DNA of 6,706 bases from Planctomycetota bacterium (GTDB lineage: Bacteria; Planctomycetota; Planctomycetia; Isosphaerales; Isosphaeraceae). Below are positions 5,164 to 6,706 of this stretch, in pieces (the stretch's first letter is position 1; the number at the start of each line of letters is the position of its first letter). The notes below the pieces were generated by a model. It did not search any database and was not told the DNA's origin. It was given only the letters and a program-made list of their open reading frames with translations. Location of the stretch: assembly GCA_021778575.1 (NCBI GenBank), contig JAJYCH010000274.1, positions 1-6,706 on the forward strand, in the 5' to 3' direction. Made by a program: the position numbers and the translations under genes.

Positions 5164-6706
5164 TCATTCAGACCCGCCGAACAGCATCTGGTTCACGGCT
5201 CGACCGGTGTGGGTGTCGGTCCTGGCCACGGTTTCGGGGGTTCCTTCGGCGACGATTGATCCTCCCTCGCGACCGGCTTCGGGGCCGAGGTCGATGATCC
5301 AGTCGGCGGCTTTGAGGATCTCGGCCCGGTGCTCGACAATGATCAGCGAGTGGCCGAGGTCGAGCAGGCGAGTCAGTGTTTCGTTGAGCTTCAAGACGTC
5401 TTGCGGGTGCAGGCCGGTGGTTGGTTCGTCGAGCAGAAACAGCGTCTTGGGACCACGGGCGGCCCTCGTCAGCGCGGCGGGGGAAGAGGCGAGGAAACCG
5501 GCGAGCTTGAGCCGTTGCGCCTCGCCGCCCGACAGGGTCGAGGCCGACTGGCCGAGCCGGAGGTAGTCGAGCCCCACGTCCATCAATGGGCGGAGTCGGG
5601 CCTGGACCTTGGGCTTGTTCCGGAAAAAGCCGAAAGCCTCGCGAACGGTCAGGTCGAGGACCTCGGCAATCGTCTTGCCGGCGTACTTGACCTCAAGGAC
5701 CTCGGGACGATACCGCGAGCCCTGACACTCCGGGCAACGCATCCGGACATCGGCGAGAAATTGCATGTCGATGGTCAGGTCGCCGTTCCCTTCACAGACT
5801 CCGCAGCGCCCGCCTTCGACGTTGAAGCTGAACTTGCTCGCGTTGAAGTTGCGGGTCTTGGCCTCGTGAGTCGCGGCGAAGGTCTTGCGGATCTCGTCGA
5901 ACGCCTTGAGATATGTCACCGGGTTCGACCGCGAACTTCGACCGATCGGCGACTGGTCGATCAGCACGACGTCGGCCAGGGTTTCAAAGCCCGAGAGGTC
6001 GCGATAAGGGAGCGCGGCGATCGACTCTCCCTTGATCGCCTTGAGCAAGGCGGGGTGAAGCGTCTCGTCGATGAGGGTGCTCTTGCCCGAACCGCTGACG
6101 CCGGTCACGACGCAGAGAACGCCGAGCGGGAACGCGACGTCGAGGTCGCGGAGGTTTCGCCCCGACGCTCCTCGAAGGACGAGCCGGCCCTTCGGAACTC
6201 GACGAGTGGTGGGAACCACCGCGCGACTTCGCCCCGACAGAAACGCGCCGGTGGCCGAGGTTTCGACCGCGCCGACGCCTTCGGGCGACCCTTGGTAGAG
6301 GATTCGCCCGCCCGACTCGCCGGCTCCCGGGCCGATGTCGACGAGCCAGTCGGCCGCCCTCAGGATGGCCTCGTCGTGCTCGACAACGACGACGGAATTG
6401 CCGGCGTCACGAAGTCCGGCGATCGTCGCGATCAACCGGGCGACGTCGCGAGGGTGCAGCCCGACCGACGGTTCATCGAGCACATAAAGCGTGTTCACCA
6501 GTCCCGAACCCAGTGCGGTCGCCAGCGCGAGTCGTCGCCCTTCGCCGCTGGAAAGCGTCCGGGCCTCGCGGTCAAGCGTCAAGTAACCCAGGCCGATCCG
6601 TTCAAGGGTCTCTAACCGGCTCCGGGTTTGATCCAGGAGGCGGAGAACCAGCGGGTTCGCGACTTCCTCGGCGGCGAATCGATCGAAAAAATCGCGTGCC
6701 TCGTCG
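5164..6706 (-). CDS. uvrA: UvrA-type excinuclease ATPase, C-terminal 513 residues (cut by window edge)
   Basis: UvrA is the damage-recognition ABC ATPase of nucleotide excision repair and loads UvrB on DNA. The frame is open to the right edge: the residues before the TTG at 6582 (DEARDFFDRF ... LERIGLGYL) match UvrA, so the N-terminal half lies outside the window. In visible-residue numbering: first ABC signature TLSSGE at 50-55, first Walker B LYVLDEPSVGLH at 73-84, second Walker A GVSGSGKST at 202-210, second zinc finger with cysteines at 301, 304, 324 and 327 (CxxC-19-CxxC), second signature LSGGE at 391-395, second Walker B LFLLDEPTTGLH at 422-433, and the His switch in VEH at 457-459. 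The IDQSPIGR block is present. The first signature is LSSGE rather than LSGGE, and GLHPRD replaces the common GLHQRD. Those differences suggest a paralogous UvrA, or half of a longer tandem UvrA, rather than the single housekeeping copy. No neighbouring uvrB or uvrC is visible. Confidence 0.93.
   Translation of the reverse strand, partial: DEARDFFDRFAAEEVANPLVLRLLDQTRSRLETLERIGLGYLTLDREARTLSSGEGRRLALATALGSGLVNTLYVLDEPSVGLHPRDVARLIATIAGLRDAGNSVVVVEHDEAILRAADWLVDIGPGAGESGGRILYQGSPEGVGAVETSATGAFLSGRSRAVVPTTRRVPKGRLVLRGASGRNLRDLDVAFPLGVLCVVTGVSGSGKSTLIDETLHPALLKAIKGESIAALPYRDLSGFETLADVVLIDQSPIGRSSRSNPVTYLKAFDEIRKTFAATHEAKTRNFNASKFSFNVEGGRCGVCEGNGDLTIDMQFLADVRMRCPECQGSRYRPEVLEVKYAGKTIAEVLDLTVREAFGFFRNKPKVQARLRPLMDVGLDYLRLGQSASTLSGGEAQRLKLAGFLASSPAALTRAARGPKTLFLLDEPTTGLHPQDVLKLNETLTRLLDLGHSLIIVEHRAEILKAADWIIDLGPEAGREGGSIVAEGTPETVARTDTHTGRAVNQMLFGGSE

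Noticed and set aside
5164..6582. Complete 472-residue UvrA-like protein starting at the TTG at 6582
   Set aside because: The frame continues upstream to the window edge with UvrA-like sequence (FFDRF ... GLGYL), so the gene is partial, not a short UvrA.
5329..6615. 428-codon plus-strand open frame
   Set aside because: It is antisense to the uvrA-type gene, whose motifs are unambiguous; long antisense frames are common in high-GC coding DNA.
121..6700. Very frequent CGATCG/GATCG words as a possible functional motif
   Set aside because: They occur mostly within coding DNA and match the GC-rich codon preference (ATC, GAT, CGA next to each other); without a genome-wide count no enrichment can be claimed.

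Overview
The window is high-GC DNA from a bacterium that I infer to be a planctomycete, most likely of the Isosphaeraceae/Gemmataceae type. The grounds are the secreted 'LDKAIKALGG...' protein, the 'GPKSPEGK...KHGL' hypothetical protein, the loose gene spacing and the repeat-bearing intergenic stretches. I recall these families as recurrent in planctomycete genomes, but no database was consulted. Nothing in the window is a phage, plasmid or defence module, and the protein-coding content is ordinary chromosomal housekeeping and accessory material.

Layout from left to right: (1) A minus-strand pair at the left edge, made of the N-terminal 30 codons of a small membrane protein (1-92, cut by the edge) and, upstream of it, a DUF983 zinc-ribbon membrane protein (152-517). 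(2) A divergent plus-strand gene (769-1479) for a 236-aa protein of unknown function. (3) A 549-bp convergent gap (1480-2028) holding a long nested inverted repeat built from CTTG/CAAG-tetraloop hairpins. (4) A minus-strand MATE-type multidrug/metabolite antiporter (2029-3429). (5) A divergent 308-bp gap with a weak promoter candidate, leading to a plus-strand exported protein (3738-4502) with a terminator-like hairpin after it. (6) A 661-bp convergent gap (4503-5163) containing an 11-copy tandem array of a perfectly conserved 21-bp core. (7) The C-terminal 513 residues of a minus-strand UvrA-type excinuclease ATPase (5164-6706, cut by the right edge).

The genes do not form an obvious pathway. 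Apart from the DUF983 pair they look like independent transcription units. Both convergent gaps carry repeat structures, whereas the two divergent gaps do not.

The points most worth a second look are the tandem array, whose variation lies almost entirely in 1-3-nt linkers between otherwise identical units, and the nested palindrome, whose arms are themselves hairpins. A smaller one is the altered first ABC signature (LSSGE instead of LSGGE) in the UvrA protein. I see no convincing new enzyme system; the novelty, if any, lies in the non-coding repeats.
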